Below are positions 10,342-19,600 of a DNA stretch of 64,000 nt, piece after piece. Numbering within the stretch: position 1 is the first letter of the stretch; every line of letters starts with the position of its first letter. The notes beneath the pieces are model-generated. The model was not told the DNA's origin. It was given only the letters and a program-made list of their open reading frames with translations, and ran no database searches. Origin of the DNA: Leptolyngbya sp. SIOISBB (GTDB taxonomy: Bacteria > Cyanobacteriota > Cyanobacteriia > Phormidesmidales > Phormidesmidaceae); contig JAAHII010000001.1 in assembly GCA_010671905.1 (NCBI GenBank), positions 6,286,026 to 6,350,025 of the forward strand. Direction: 5' to 3'. Position numbers and translations under genes: made by a program.

Positions 10342-10680
10342 ATGATGAAGACGCTTCTTGCAGTCTTTTTGCTAAGAGGTGGGGTATCCTGGTGGCTGAT
10401 TTGCACATCTATATCAGAGCAATCAATCCCTGCGAAAGATTTGGCCCACGTTCGGGAAGCTGTTTGGATTCCCTCGTTTTGGTTCCCTTTCATGTTGCTG
10501 AGTGCCCTGATCCTCGCAATCCTTGGAATGTTATCCAACATTACTGCAGTCAGTATTGGGGTAACGATTTTGGCCTTGATGATGAACCCTATGTTGACCA
10601 TGGCCAATAGCATCGTAACGACTAATTGGAAGCTTTATTCAGTGTTCCATCGTCACAGTCATTCTGGTTCGACCCGCTGA
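10342..10680 (+). CDS. Small membrane protein of unknown function
   Basis: The ATG at 10342 is chosen because CTAGGAG lies six bases upstream and the product starts as a hydrophobic segment (MMKTLLAVFLLRGGVSWWLI). The 112-residue product has an N-terminal helix (about 3-20) and two further hydrophobic stretches (about 45-65 and 70-90), so two or three membrane spans are predicted. The C-terminus is basic and polar (FHRHSHSGSTR). I do not recognise a family. It lies between the L,D-transpeptidase gene and the convergent relaxase remnant, with no operon partner. Confidence 0.45.
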   Translation: MMKTLLAVFLLRGGVSWWLICTSISEQSIPAKDLAHVREAVWIPSFWFPFMLLSALILAILGMLSNITAVSIGVTILALMMNPMLTMANSIVTTNWKLYSVFHRHSHSGSTR

Positions 10681-10882
10681 GAACCACTCATCTACTCTCT
10701 TTGCTGCTCAAATCTCTGCAAGAGCAAGCAAAAATTCAGCACAGAATTTAGTACACCATTCTTTAGAGAGGCTGAGAGCTTTACTGGTCAACGCTCTCAA
10801 AATCCGTTCAGCTGATTTGTAATCAGCCGTCCAGTTCCTTAAATAGTTCTTTTACTTCGTTCAAAAAAGGCAAATACTGTTA

Positions 10883-13571
10883 TCACTCCAGGCCATTCTG
10901 CTTTTCCTTGGCAACTTTGGAGTGGCTCCTCGTGAGAGTACGGCTAGTTGAATCAGGAAGAATATCAATAGCCTTATAGCTCTCCCGATGTTGTAAACGG
11001 GTGTCCTCTGGCCTAAAGGGGGGCAACCCCGCATCGCTGGGATTTTCCTTCACCCTGGATTTGATCGCTCGCTTCACCAAGATATCCAAATCCTCCGAAG
11101 CATACAGCCTCAAGTCATGCTTCACCCGACTCACTGTCGCATAAAAACTTTCCCGACCCACATGCCGATCTAACGACCCAATCACCCGCTCCGTTGACTT
11201 ACCCTGAGCACCGTAGGTCGTGCTGACGAAGGCATAGTCCACATGGGCCAATTTGGAATGGCTCATGCTTTCTGCCTCTCCCACTGCTGTAGTGAATCAA
11301 AATCTGCCCATCCTCAATACCACAGACCTCAAACTCCTGACCGTTGCGTCGTCCAAGGGATTTATCATTCCTCGTCCATTTCAGACGGTCACCGACTGCC
11401 ACCTCAATTTCCTCTACCTCATAAACCGACTTCTTCCTCACCTTGGCAGGATCTACTAACAACGCCGTCCCCTCTGGACCCCGAAGCATCAGCTGATTCT
11501 GCTGCATATCAACCGCCAGTACCTCATAGCGCTGTCCCCTCTCAAGTCCCAACCGTTTGTAGCTGGCATTGGGAATCAGCACATGTCCAGGCTGAAAGTG
11601 ATGGGCATATCCTGCCTGCACCTCAGTCAAATCTCTGGCTTCCAGTCGTTTGACTACAATGCTCCGCTCCAATACCCCTTCAGCCTTCAATCCCTCTCGA
11701 ATGAGCTGAGTGATGGCCAATCGTTCTCGATTCGTTCCAGCCAAGAGCAAGGTTTTTTTGCGTTCGTCAGGGGCAAGAGCCAGGTAATCACGGGCGATCG
11801 CCCTCCCCCTTGCCTCCTCACTGCTCACCTGATGAATATAGGGCTTCAATTGGTGGATTCCCTCCGCAATTTTCCCTTCCGCGATTAGGTCTACACCAGC
11901 CTTAATCTGCTGATTCTTCTGCCGCAAGGACTGACTCAGGTAAGCCGTCGCCATCCCTGCCTGCTGCAAACTCTTGAACGGATTCCCCGCTTCCACTGCC
12001 GACAACTGTCGAGTATCCCCTACCAAAATCACGCGGGCCTGCTGCTCCTGAGCTTTGTTCAACAATGCCAGCGCATCTTCGGCACTCAAGAGACCTGCTT
12101 CATCCACCACCCAAATCTCTGGCAAATGAGACAGTGACTCTTTGGACTGAGCACGGAGCAACGCGGCTACAGTTTCCGCCTGCTGCATCTGAGCCGAGTC
12201 ACCCAAAGACTTCGCCGCCTCCGCACTAGGCGCAAATCCGCGAACGGTGTACCCCTGAGCCTCGGCAATCCGACGGAACTGATTCAGAGCATAGCTTTTC
12301 CCAGCTCCCGCAACCCCCTGCCAAGCAATGAAGCGATCGCGACTGGTCGCCGCTAGTAAAATTCCTTGATGCTGTCCTGACGTCAACCCCTGATCCTGCA
12401 GTTGTACCTCGACCAGGGGTTGAGACGCGATCGCTCCCACTTGCCCGCACCCATCCAACACCGTGCGAATCGTCTCCAATTCCCGCAGCACCGCTGTCTG
12501 AGTTGTGAGTCGCTGGTCGTGGGTGCGAATAACTTCAGGATCTCGATCCAATGTCTGCTCCAAATTATCAAAGAACTGCTGACCCAGATGATTCTCTAGA
12601 GCAAATCGCTCTACCTGTTCCCGCCTGAATACTGCTTCTCGCTCGGAGCAATGGTTGATGCCTGCTCGAACAGCATTTTTAGGCTGACTCTGCCAGTCCA
12701 ACCCTTGAGGATGCGGATGTGTCAGGTCCAGAATTTGGGCTTGCTCCTGCCAGTAGGCTTGTAGTTCCTCACGGGGAATCTCCTTGCCCTTCGGAGCCCG
12801 CGTCATCAGTGTTGCCAGTTCTCGCGCTTGGGCCGTTGCATCCTCTCCTGCTGCTGCCAGAATCTGCTCCCGCCGTTTGGAGAAGGTCTGCAATTGCTCT
12901 GAGGTGTAGCCCTTCAGTTCAAACTGACCATTGGCCTTCGGTTCAATGGCATAGCCGAGACGCTGCACCTCCACCGCCAGCTCGTTCTGGTAAATCATCC
13001 CCAGCAGTTTCTGCTGCTTGAAGAAAATATCGTTGTGGAGCGCCTGCCAGCGATCGTTCTCTAGCTGAGTGGCATTGATGGCCACGCAATGAGTATGCAG
13101 CTGTGGATCCTTCTCACGAGAAGTGTCGTGGTGAAACTGAGCCACGATGAGATTGCCGGTAGTAATCGCCTTGCGCCCCTCCTCCATTCGCACCCGCGTC
13201 TGGGCATAGCGCTCCTCAATGACTTCCAGCGTTCGAGCCACTGCCGTGCGATGAGCTTGCTCCAACGCCTTATTGCCCCCAACCAAAGCTGCCAGACTGA
13301 TACTCTTCGGCGCACTAAAGGTCAGGTCAATCCCCGCTCGATGCTTTTCGGGATTGATTTTCCGGCCCGATAGAGTCTTATCTCCCTTGGGACTGTAACC
13401 GTGGAGCAGATTCTTAAAGTCACTCCCTTGAACCTGCCCCGATAGCCCCAGTGACCGGGCTCCCTTTCCCGACCAGTTAGAGTGTGCCTGGTTCTCTTCT
13501 GTGGAGTAGTAGTTCTCAGCGGTGTAATAGGTTTCACCCTGGTTTGCACTGATGACCGTCAGGCTCAGCAT
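10883..13571 (-). pseudogene. MobF/TrwC-type conjugative relaxase-helicase, frameshifted
   Basis: Reading from 13571: an N-terminal relaxase domain with clustered tyrosines near residues 15-23 (ETYYTAENYY), then the three-histidine metal motif (QFHHDTSREKDPQLHTHC, about 146-163). A RecD-like helicase follows, with Walker A GVAGAGKSY (about 420) and WVVDEAGLL. The frame ends in about 25 unrelated residues at 11199. The missing helicase motif VI (FVSTTYGAQGKSTERV) is in another frame at 10883-11284. Removing one C from the CCC run at 11280-11282 joins them as HYSSGEAES and restores a protein of about 900 residues. The nick-and-unwind role in conjugation is established for MobF enzymes. Here the helicase is probably inactive unless the indel is a sequencing error. 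The start has a good AGGTGAG site and lies 14 bp after the upstream small gene. Confidence 0.85.
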
Positions 13572-13585
13572 GGCTCACCTACTAA

Positions 13586-13900
13586 CTAACCCAACCGGTC
13601 TTGGCGCTTGCGGATTTCCTGAATCAGCGCCTTCCGATTCTCCAGGGCTTGCGGACCTCGGGCATTGGCCTGCTCCAGTGCAATCGTCTCCAGCAGAATC
13701 TGCAGTCCTTGGAATTGCAGTTGCAATCGCTCGATGCGAGCTTTCATGTCATCCATCTGCTGTTCCAGTTCTCGACGTTGCTGGCCATCACGCATCATCA
13801 ACCGAATGATGCTGGCAGCCGGTAATCCCAGCCGATTCGCCTCCTTTTCGACGGCGGTGGCCTCTTCGAGCGGCAGCGACACGTTAAATCCTTTCCCCAT
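13586..13900 (-). CDS. Relaxase-accessory protein: RHH-like N-terminus plus coiled coil
   Basis: The ATG at 13900 has AAGGA upstream. Longer in-frame extensions to 14029 lack a site and look non-coding. The product has about 104 residues. The N-terminus (MGKGFNVSLPLEE) followed by EAN.LGLPAASIIRLMM resembles a ribbon-helix-helix DNA-binding unit, and residues 45-100 form a strongly charged coiled coil. It directly precedes the relaxase gene with a 14-bp gap, so the two form an operon. Small DNA-binding auxiliaries of this kind commonly bind oriT or autoregulate relaxase genes; that role is inferred from position and fold. Confidence 0.65.
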   Translation of the reverse strand: MGKGFNVSLPLEEATAVEKEANRLGLPAASIIRLMMRDGQQRRELEQQMDDMKARIERLQLQFQGLQILLETIALEQANARGPQALENRKALIQEIRKRQDRLG

Positions 13901-14093
13901 GAGCGTTTCCTTGAATTCAACCAACGACTCGCCATGTACTCCAACGGTTGAAGGCTCCGACCTGTGAGGTTTCCAGAATCCCCTGGCCCAGGGCTGGGCG
14001 TGGTGTGTGGAAGCGGAGCAACGAAACACAGTGGAGTGGCGTAGCCCCCAATATTCAGTTGCCTGTCGGCCCTTTTCCAGAGATTCTCTGTCG

Positions 14094-14115
14094 GGAGACG
14101 TATACTAACGTCTCC
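14094..14115. promoter_or_regulatory. Perfect inverted repeat upstream of the relaxase operon, possible oriT or operator
   Basis: GGAGACGT and ACGTCTCC form a perfect 8-bp inverted repeat with a 6-bp AT-rich spacer. It sits about 195 bp before the accessory-relaxase operon start, where an origin of transfer or an autoregulatory operator would be expected. The interval 13901-14240 holds no convincing gene. No established nic consensus was recognised. Confidence 0.35.
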
Positions 14116-14240
14116 AGTTTTAGCTCAGAGGGAAAGCTGACTTTTAATCAGCAGAAAGACTGTGAAATTAGTTCTTGAAAATCACATTGGTGAGTAAATT
14201 TAGCAAGATAAAGTCAGGAACTTTCGTCACGTCATTATTA

Positions 14241-14432
14241 AGTCGTGAATGAGTCGTGTTCAAGTTATGAATAACGGCTCAATTTATTTCGGTTATGGCT
14301 TCTAAATATTTTTAGTCGTGATTAAGCCGTGCTCAAGTCGTGCTTAATCACTGAAGCATCTCAGGATTCTGCATCATGTCATTGATTGAATTTACTAGAA
14401 ATCACAATTCAATCGTGATTAAGTTGTGAATT
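14241..14432. repeat. Clustered 11-bp direct repeats (parC/iteron-like)
   Basis: Three groups of head-to-tail 11-mers with consensus AGTCGTGNTNA: 14241-14273 (three units), 14314-14346 (three) and 14411-14432 (two). The 11-bp period puts one site per DNA turn. The array lies just upstream of the ParM-like gene, where centromeres of actin-type partition systems sit. The alternative is replication iterons, although no Rep gene is visible nearby. Confidence 0.65.
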
Positions 14433-14528
14433 AAAACGACTCGTCAAAATGAGAATGTCATCCAGCAATGACAGTGCCCTCAAAATGCCTTCAATTTGTT
14501 GATGACAAGTCGTTATGGGCCTCTATTT

Positions 14529-15662
14529 ATGACTGCAAAAATCCAGACTTACATCGATATGGGTAGCTCCGCGACCAAATGTTTTTATTGGCACCGTAAA
14601 CCCGAATTACTGCACTTGGCCCCTCAAGTGGCTCGCCTCAATCCTGCCCGACTTGATCGCCTCACGTTAGGCGGACTGACGAGCCAAGAACCGGAGGATA
14701 GTGCTTACATCACGGTAGGTAACGGCACCTATGCCGTTGGGGCACTCGCGATCGCTCAAAAAGGGGATTCTGGATTAGCACTTCCCAAACGCGATCGCGC
14801 CGTCTACAAAATCCTGGCCACCCTGGGAGTGATCGCTGAAAAGGCCTGCTCTGGAGAAGCATCGGCAGAAACCGGCTATGAGTTTGAAGCCCAGATTGGG
14901 TTACTGCTGCCGTTGGAGGAATACTGGCAGGACCGCAAGGAACTAAAGGCCCAGATTCAGGGTGCGATCGCAGAATTTGGTTTCCGAGGCAAAACCCTGT
15001 TTGGTCAGCTGGTCCGGATTGAAATGCAGCCGGAGGGAGCTGGCCTGTATCTGGCCAAGGGATTACAACTGGCTCGGGCGAATGTAGCGATTCGAGATCG
15101 CACCGTCGTCGTGCTTATGTTTGGCCATCGCAATCTATCCATCCTCACCTTTGAGAAGGGCAGCACACCCCAGGAGATGAACAGCACCTCCCAGGGGCCA
15201 GGGTTTGTGGAATATCTGAAGCAGTGTGCAACGGAACTGCCTGCGATCTCACCAGACGATCCGGCCTTATTGGAAGCCGTGTTGGGAGGCCATGAGACGT
15301 TCCGCATTCCAGGGCGACGGGAACCGCTGGCGTTAGCCAAAGCCTGTAGCTATGCCCGTGAGTTTTATCTGGACCGGGTCAACCAGTTTCTGGTGGAGTG
15401 GCTACCGTCAGCTGATGTCGATGTGATCGTCGGTGGAGGGGCCGCCTATTTTATTCAAGCCGAGCTGACCCAGTTTTTTGAGCAACGGGGACTGACACCC
15501 CAAATCACTTGGGCAGACTCGTTGCGTCAGGAAATGACGGATGTATTACGGGGTGAGTCTGGCACGGCTGAACCGGACCTAATTACCAGCGTGCGATGGG
15601 CCGATGTATATGGGCTATTCAAGGCATTTATGTACAACGGCACTCCGGCGAAGACGCGCTAG
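14529..15662 (+). CDS. parM: ParM/Alp-type actin-like plasmid segregation ATPase
   Basis: The product has about 377 residues from the ATG at 14529; in-frame ATG 14502 and TTG 14496 are alternatives, and none has a strong binding site. The phosphate-1 loop of the actin fold is near the N-terminus (YIDMGSSATKCFYW). A glycine-rich adenosine-binding strand lies late in the protein (VDVIVGGGAAYFI). A typical ParM core between them includes YITVGNGTYAVGALA and VVVLMFGHRNLSILTF. ParM proteins polymerise with ATP and push plasmid copies apart through an adaptor bound to a centromere. The repeats at 14241-14432 fit the centromere, and the two genes downstream are adaptor candidates. The name is by fold; the subfamily (ParM, AlfA or Alp) is undecided. 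Confidence 0.8.
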   Translation: MTAKIQTYIDMGSSATKCFYWHRKPELLHLAPQVARLNPARLDRLTLGGLTSQEPEDSAYITVGNGTYAVGALAIAQKGDSGLALPKRDRAVYKILATLGVIAEKACSGEASAETGYEFEAQIGLLLPLEEYWQDRKELKAQIQGAIAEFGFRGKTLFGQLVRIEMQPEGAGLYLAKGLQLARANVAIRDRTVVVLMFGHRNLSILTFEKGSTPQEMNSTSQGPGFVEYLKQCATELPAISPDDPALLEAVLGGHETFRIPGRREPLALAKACSYAREFYLDRVNQFLVEWLPSADVDVIVGGGAAYFIQAELTQFFEQRGLTPQITWADSLRQEMTDVLRGESGTAEPDLITSVRWADVYGLFKAFMYNGTPAKTR

Positions 15663-15706
15663 TAGGTTGGAACATATCGGGTTATTGAAGGGGAAAGTTC
15701 AGACAG

Positions 15707-16237
15707 ATGACAAGTCAACGGGAAACAAAGGCACGGATTCAGTACTCTAGCCGGGATGCGTTGGATGTCGCGGTGATTGGCTATTGCCGGGGGCAGTCGC
15801 GCCATGACCTGCATTATCGAACCCGGCAGGCGTTGAATGGGTTTTATGGACCGTTTGCGATGGTGGCGGTTGATGCGTCAGCTGACGAAGTGCGACGGCA
15901 GGCGTTGCGATCGATTCGGCAGTTGACGACACAGATTTTGGAGATTCAGGAGCAGTTTTTGCCGGAGTTATTAGGACTGGAGGCTGGGTTGGGCGGGCTA
16001 TCGTTGGGGCATGGTGGCCGAGGGGTTAAGGCGAGAGGGGATGGGATCTCAGTGGAAAAATCAGGGGTTGCGATCGCGGTGGAAAAGTCTGGGGTTGCGA
16101 TCGCTGCCACAACAGCACCCATAACCATGGACCAAGCTGCTGACTCAGGCCCAGTAGACCCGCAACTACGAGCATTCTTGGGGGAAGATGCCGCGATTAT
16201 GGCAGGGCTAAATCCATTTATTAATGACTTGACGTGA
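15707..16237 (+). CDS. Hypothetical protein of the ParM operon, candidate centromere-binding adaptor
   Basis: The ATG at 15707 lies 44 bp after parM with a GGGGAAAG stretch upstream. The 176-residue protein has an alpha-helical N-terminal half (about 15-80, DEVRRQALRSIRQLTTQILEI). A low-complexity middle carries a nine-residue duplication, VEKSGVAIA, whose DNA contains a GCGATCGC site in each copy. It ends in a small acidic tail. No family is recognised. In ParMRC-type loci the gene after the actin encodes the DNA-binding adaptor; that role is inferred from position only. The next gene overlaps its stop codon as GTGA, so the two are translationally coupled. Confidence 0.6.
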   Translation: MTSQRETKARIQYSSRDALDVAVIGYCRGQSRHDLHYRTRQALNGFYGPFAMVAVDASADEVRRQALRSIRQLTTQILEIQEQFLPELLGLEAGLGGLSLGHGGRGVKARGDGISVEKSGVAIAVEKSGVAIAATTAPITMDQAADSGPVDPQLRAFLGEDAAIMAGLNPFINDLT

Positions 16238-16602
16238 AGCCTTCTCAGACCAGAGTACCGATCTCAGTGGACCGCAAAACGGCAGAGCAAATTGCGGGGA
16301 CAGCTGTGCTGCTACTGGAACGGTTTTGTGGTCATCAGCCCAGGGGACAGCGGGTATTTGAGGGGAAGCAGTTTTATACAATTGTAGAGCGGGGTCGGGA
16401 TTTAAATATTGAGTTTAGGGGGGATGAGACGCATTTGCCGGAGACGATTTTGACATTACGAACCCAGCAACAGAATGGACAGAGTTTTTATCAGGTGGAT
16501 GCCTGGTTGACGCAAGAGGATGTGAAGCGATTCATGTTAATTCGTCAGGAGATACTAAATGACTTATCCTATGGGCAAAAGAGAGTTATCACTCTCGAAT
16601 AA
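16234..16602 (+). CDS. Hypothetical protein, third gene of the ParM operon
   Basis: It starts with GTG at 16234, overlapping the previous stop by four bases (GTGA), so translational coupling is likely. The 122-residue product has an N-terminal segment that could be a small DNA-binding unit (VPISVDRKTAEQIAGTAVLLLER), followed by beta strands (FYTIVERGRDLNIEFRG) and a C-terminal helix pair. No family is recognised. Its tight coupling to the parM operon suggests a plasmid-maintenance role such as adaptor or regulator. It ends two bases before the convergent STAND gene. Confidence 0.55.
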   Translation: MKPSQTRVPISVDRKTAEQIAGTAVLLLERFCGHQPRGQRVFEGKQFYTIVERGRDLNIEFRGDETHLPETILTLRTQQQNGQSFYQVDAWLTQEDVKRFMLIRQEILNDLSYGQKRVITLE

Positions 16603-16604
16603 TC

Positions 16605-19600
16605 TCAATTAGTGATGGCACCCAAAGACTCTAGGGCTTCTTTTTGGGCTTCTGTTAAACCAATAACAGAAGAAATATTCAGATTTTCATACGGGCGAGC
16701 AAACTTACTGTATCCCTTTAAAGTCTTAAGACAATCACCTGAATATACACTCCATACTTTTAAGGCTCCGTCCTTACTTCCAGTTATTAATATATTGCCA
16801 TCAGGGCTAACAGCGACTGACTGCACCGAAGCTGTATGTCCTTCTAGTGTCTGCAAACACTCACCTGAATCAAGACTCCACAATCGTACTGTTTTATCTT
16901 CACTCGCACTCACTAGTGTGTTGCCATCAGGGCTAACAGCGACTGACTGCACCGAAGCTGTATGTCCTTCTAGTGTCTGCAAACACTCACCTGAATCAAG
17001 ACTCCACAATCGTACTGTTTTATCTTCACTCGCACTCACTAGTGTGTTGCCATCAGGGCTAACAGCGACTGACTGCACCGAAGCTGTATGTCCTTCTAGT
17101 GTCTGCAAACACTCACCTGAATCAAGACTCCACAATCGTACTGTTTTATCTTCACTCGCACTCACTAGTGTGTTGCCATCAGGGCTAACAGCGACTGACT
17201 GCACCGAAGCTGTATGTCCTTCTAGTGTCTGCAAACACTCACCTGAATCAAGACTCCACAATCGTACTGTTTTATCTTCACTCGCACTCACTAGTGTGTT
17301 GCCATCAGGGCTAACAGCGACTGACTGCACCGAAGCTGTATGTCCTTCTAGTGTCTGCAAACACTCACCTGAATCAAGACTCCACAATCGTACTGTTTTA
17401 TCTTCACTCGCACTCACTAGTGTGTTGCCATCAGGGCTAACAGCGACTGACTGCACCGAAGCTGTATGTCCTTTATAAGCCAGGACAGGGGATAAGACAC
17501 CTTGCTCCCATGTCCTGATATCTCCTTCATCATCCCCAGTAATAAGAAGTCTTCCATCATAACTACAGTTAATTGATAAGACTCCTCCTAAGGTGTAGTT
17601 AAAATCAGAAGATGATAAGTCCGCATACGAAAAATTGACATTGGAGAGATTAGCATTGGAAAAATCAGCACCTGCAAGAATAGTATTACTTAAATCTTGG
17701 TTCTCTAGAGCAGATGAGTCTATCTTCACTATCAATGAGACAATGTTGCCACCCAAACATCCTACTGTTTCTTTAGTTTTACCTTTAAGCTTCTCGAGAA
17801 TGTCTAGCAGGCATTTGATCACTTCATTATCACCTGCAATCATAGGAAGTAACAAATCTAATATTGCTTTTGGAAGAGTGCTTTGACCAAAAGTAACTTG
17901 CAAATTCTGTATGGATTCAGTAATAAATTTATTGAGTGGAGATTTAGCAATGACCTCCCCGTCTCCAGATTGCTGACGATTGAAATAGTCAAACCATTGA
18001 TAATTTTGAGGTGCTGTGGAAATATCCACAAAGGACTGCTCTCGTGCCACGCTCAAAAAGTCTTCTGCTAAAATACCTAGCTCAGCCGCAAACTTGTAAG
18101 CTACAAAAAATTCTAAAAGCGAGCGATGAGCAGGGCTGTAATCTCCTTCCGAATTGCGGATCAGCATTGTTTGTCCCATCATGTCATAGCGCCAGTGATC
18201 TAGTTCAACTTCATTCTCCACCAGGGCACCAAACATTTGTTTTAATCTCTCGGGAAAAGCTCGATAATTCAAACTCATCTGATCTGTGGAAAGCATTTCC
18301 CAAGATAGTTCGCAGAGAAAATAAAGTTTGTCGGCTAAGGATGTAAATGTACGCTCACTTTTAATATCTCGCTCCATCTTTGTGGTTATGGCGTATAAAT
18401 ATATACGTGACATATCTACTGGCCTACCAGCCTCAACCTCTGGCAAAGCTTCCAAGATTAGATTCGTCATTACAGGACGTCGCGCTAGATCCAGTAATTG
18501 TTGATTGCCCATTACTTTCTGTACATTACCTTCTTGGAGGTAGCGTCCCAGCAATTGGGATATTTGATCGTCACTCAGCTTGGCTAACTCCAATACCTCA
18601 AATTGTGGTGGCTCCCCCGTTAGGCTTGCGGTCGATGCATTTAACTCAGCATTTAACAAGCGACGTCCTTCAATCGCTTCAGGAAAGTGTTCTGTGCGAC
18701 AGGTCAAGATCGCCTTTGCTCCTGGAACAACCACTTTCGCCAGCTCCCAGAAATTATCAATCATCGCCTGTCTGTTCACTCTTGCTGCCATTTCATCAAA
18801 ACCATCGAAAATGAGCAGTAGCTTACCCATACGATTTAGTTCTTCAAAAGCTGCATATCCTGGCAAGGGAACCTCGTGCTTTCTAAAAAAGAACTCGGAA
18901 AGTAGTGACTCAACACTGACTGCCTTAGAATAATCCTTTAAAGGAATTACTATAGGTAGCCGGGGACGTGCAAGCCCTCGCGTCTTAGCCTCTTTGTATC
19001 TTTTTAATGCTTGCCAAGCATAATGAAGTACACAAGATGTTTTACCAGTACCAAACTCTCCTAAAATAGACAGATGTTCCTTAACCGGATCATTCAGCCA
19101 CTGATCAATATATCCGTCAATCCAACCGTCTTCTTCACCGTAGAAGCTGACACCAATTTTTTGATGAGTGGCGGGATCTACTTCGTCTTTTAGACAAGCT
19201 AAGGGAATATAGTCTTTATCGATTCCCCTCATTTGAATTTCATGCTCTAGCCAAACTAAATAGTTACTAAAGTCAGCATTTTGATCGAGCAACTCATCTA
19301 AAGTGAGACAGTAGATGTGCTCATACAGTTTTTCTTCACTTACAGCTCTTCGGGCTGCACTACTAATTCGGCGATTGGAAATCAACCAACCTTCATCTGT
19401 ATTATGCTCTAGGAATGCATTATGCAATTCTCGGACATCTGAAATTCCAGCTTCATCAGCGACTCCACGGACTAAGATTCTGTCATATCCTCGACGCATT
19501 GGAATTGTAATAATCCATTCGAAATAGTCCTCTGCCCATACTTCGTGACTTTCTTGTCCATAACCTAATGCTCTAAACCAAGCGGTCAATGAATTTGCTA

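Noticed and set aside
14241-14432. Short repeats as CRISPR
   Set aside because: Units of 11 bp run head to tail without spacers; a centromere or iteron array fits better.
16792-17474. Regular repeats as a CRISPR array
   Set aside because: The period is 126 bp with no unique spacers and the repeat is in-frame WD40 coding sequence.
16612-17478. Plus-strand 288-codon frame with perfect internal repeats
   Set aside because: It is the antisense shadow of the identical WD40 units; the minus strand encodes recognisable blades in a long multidomain protein.
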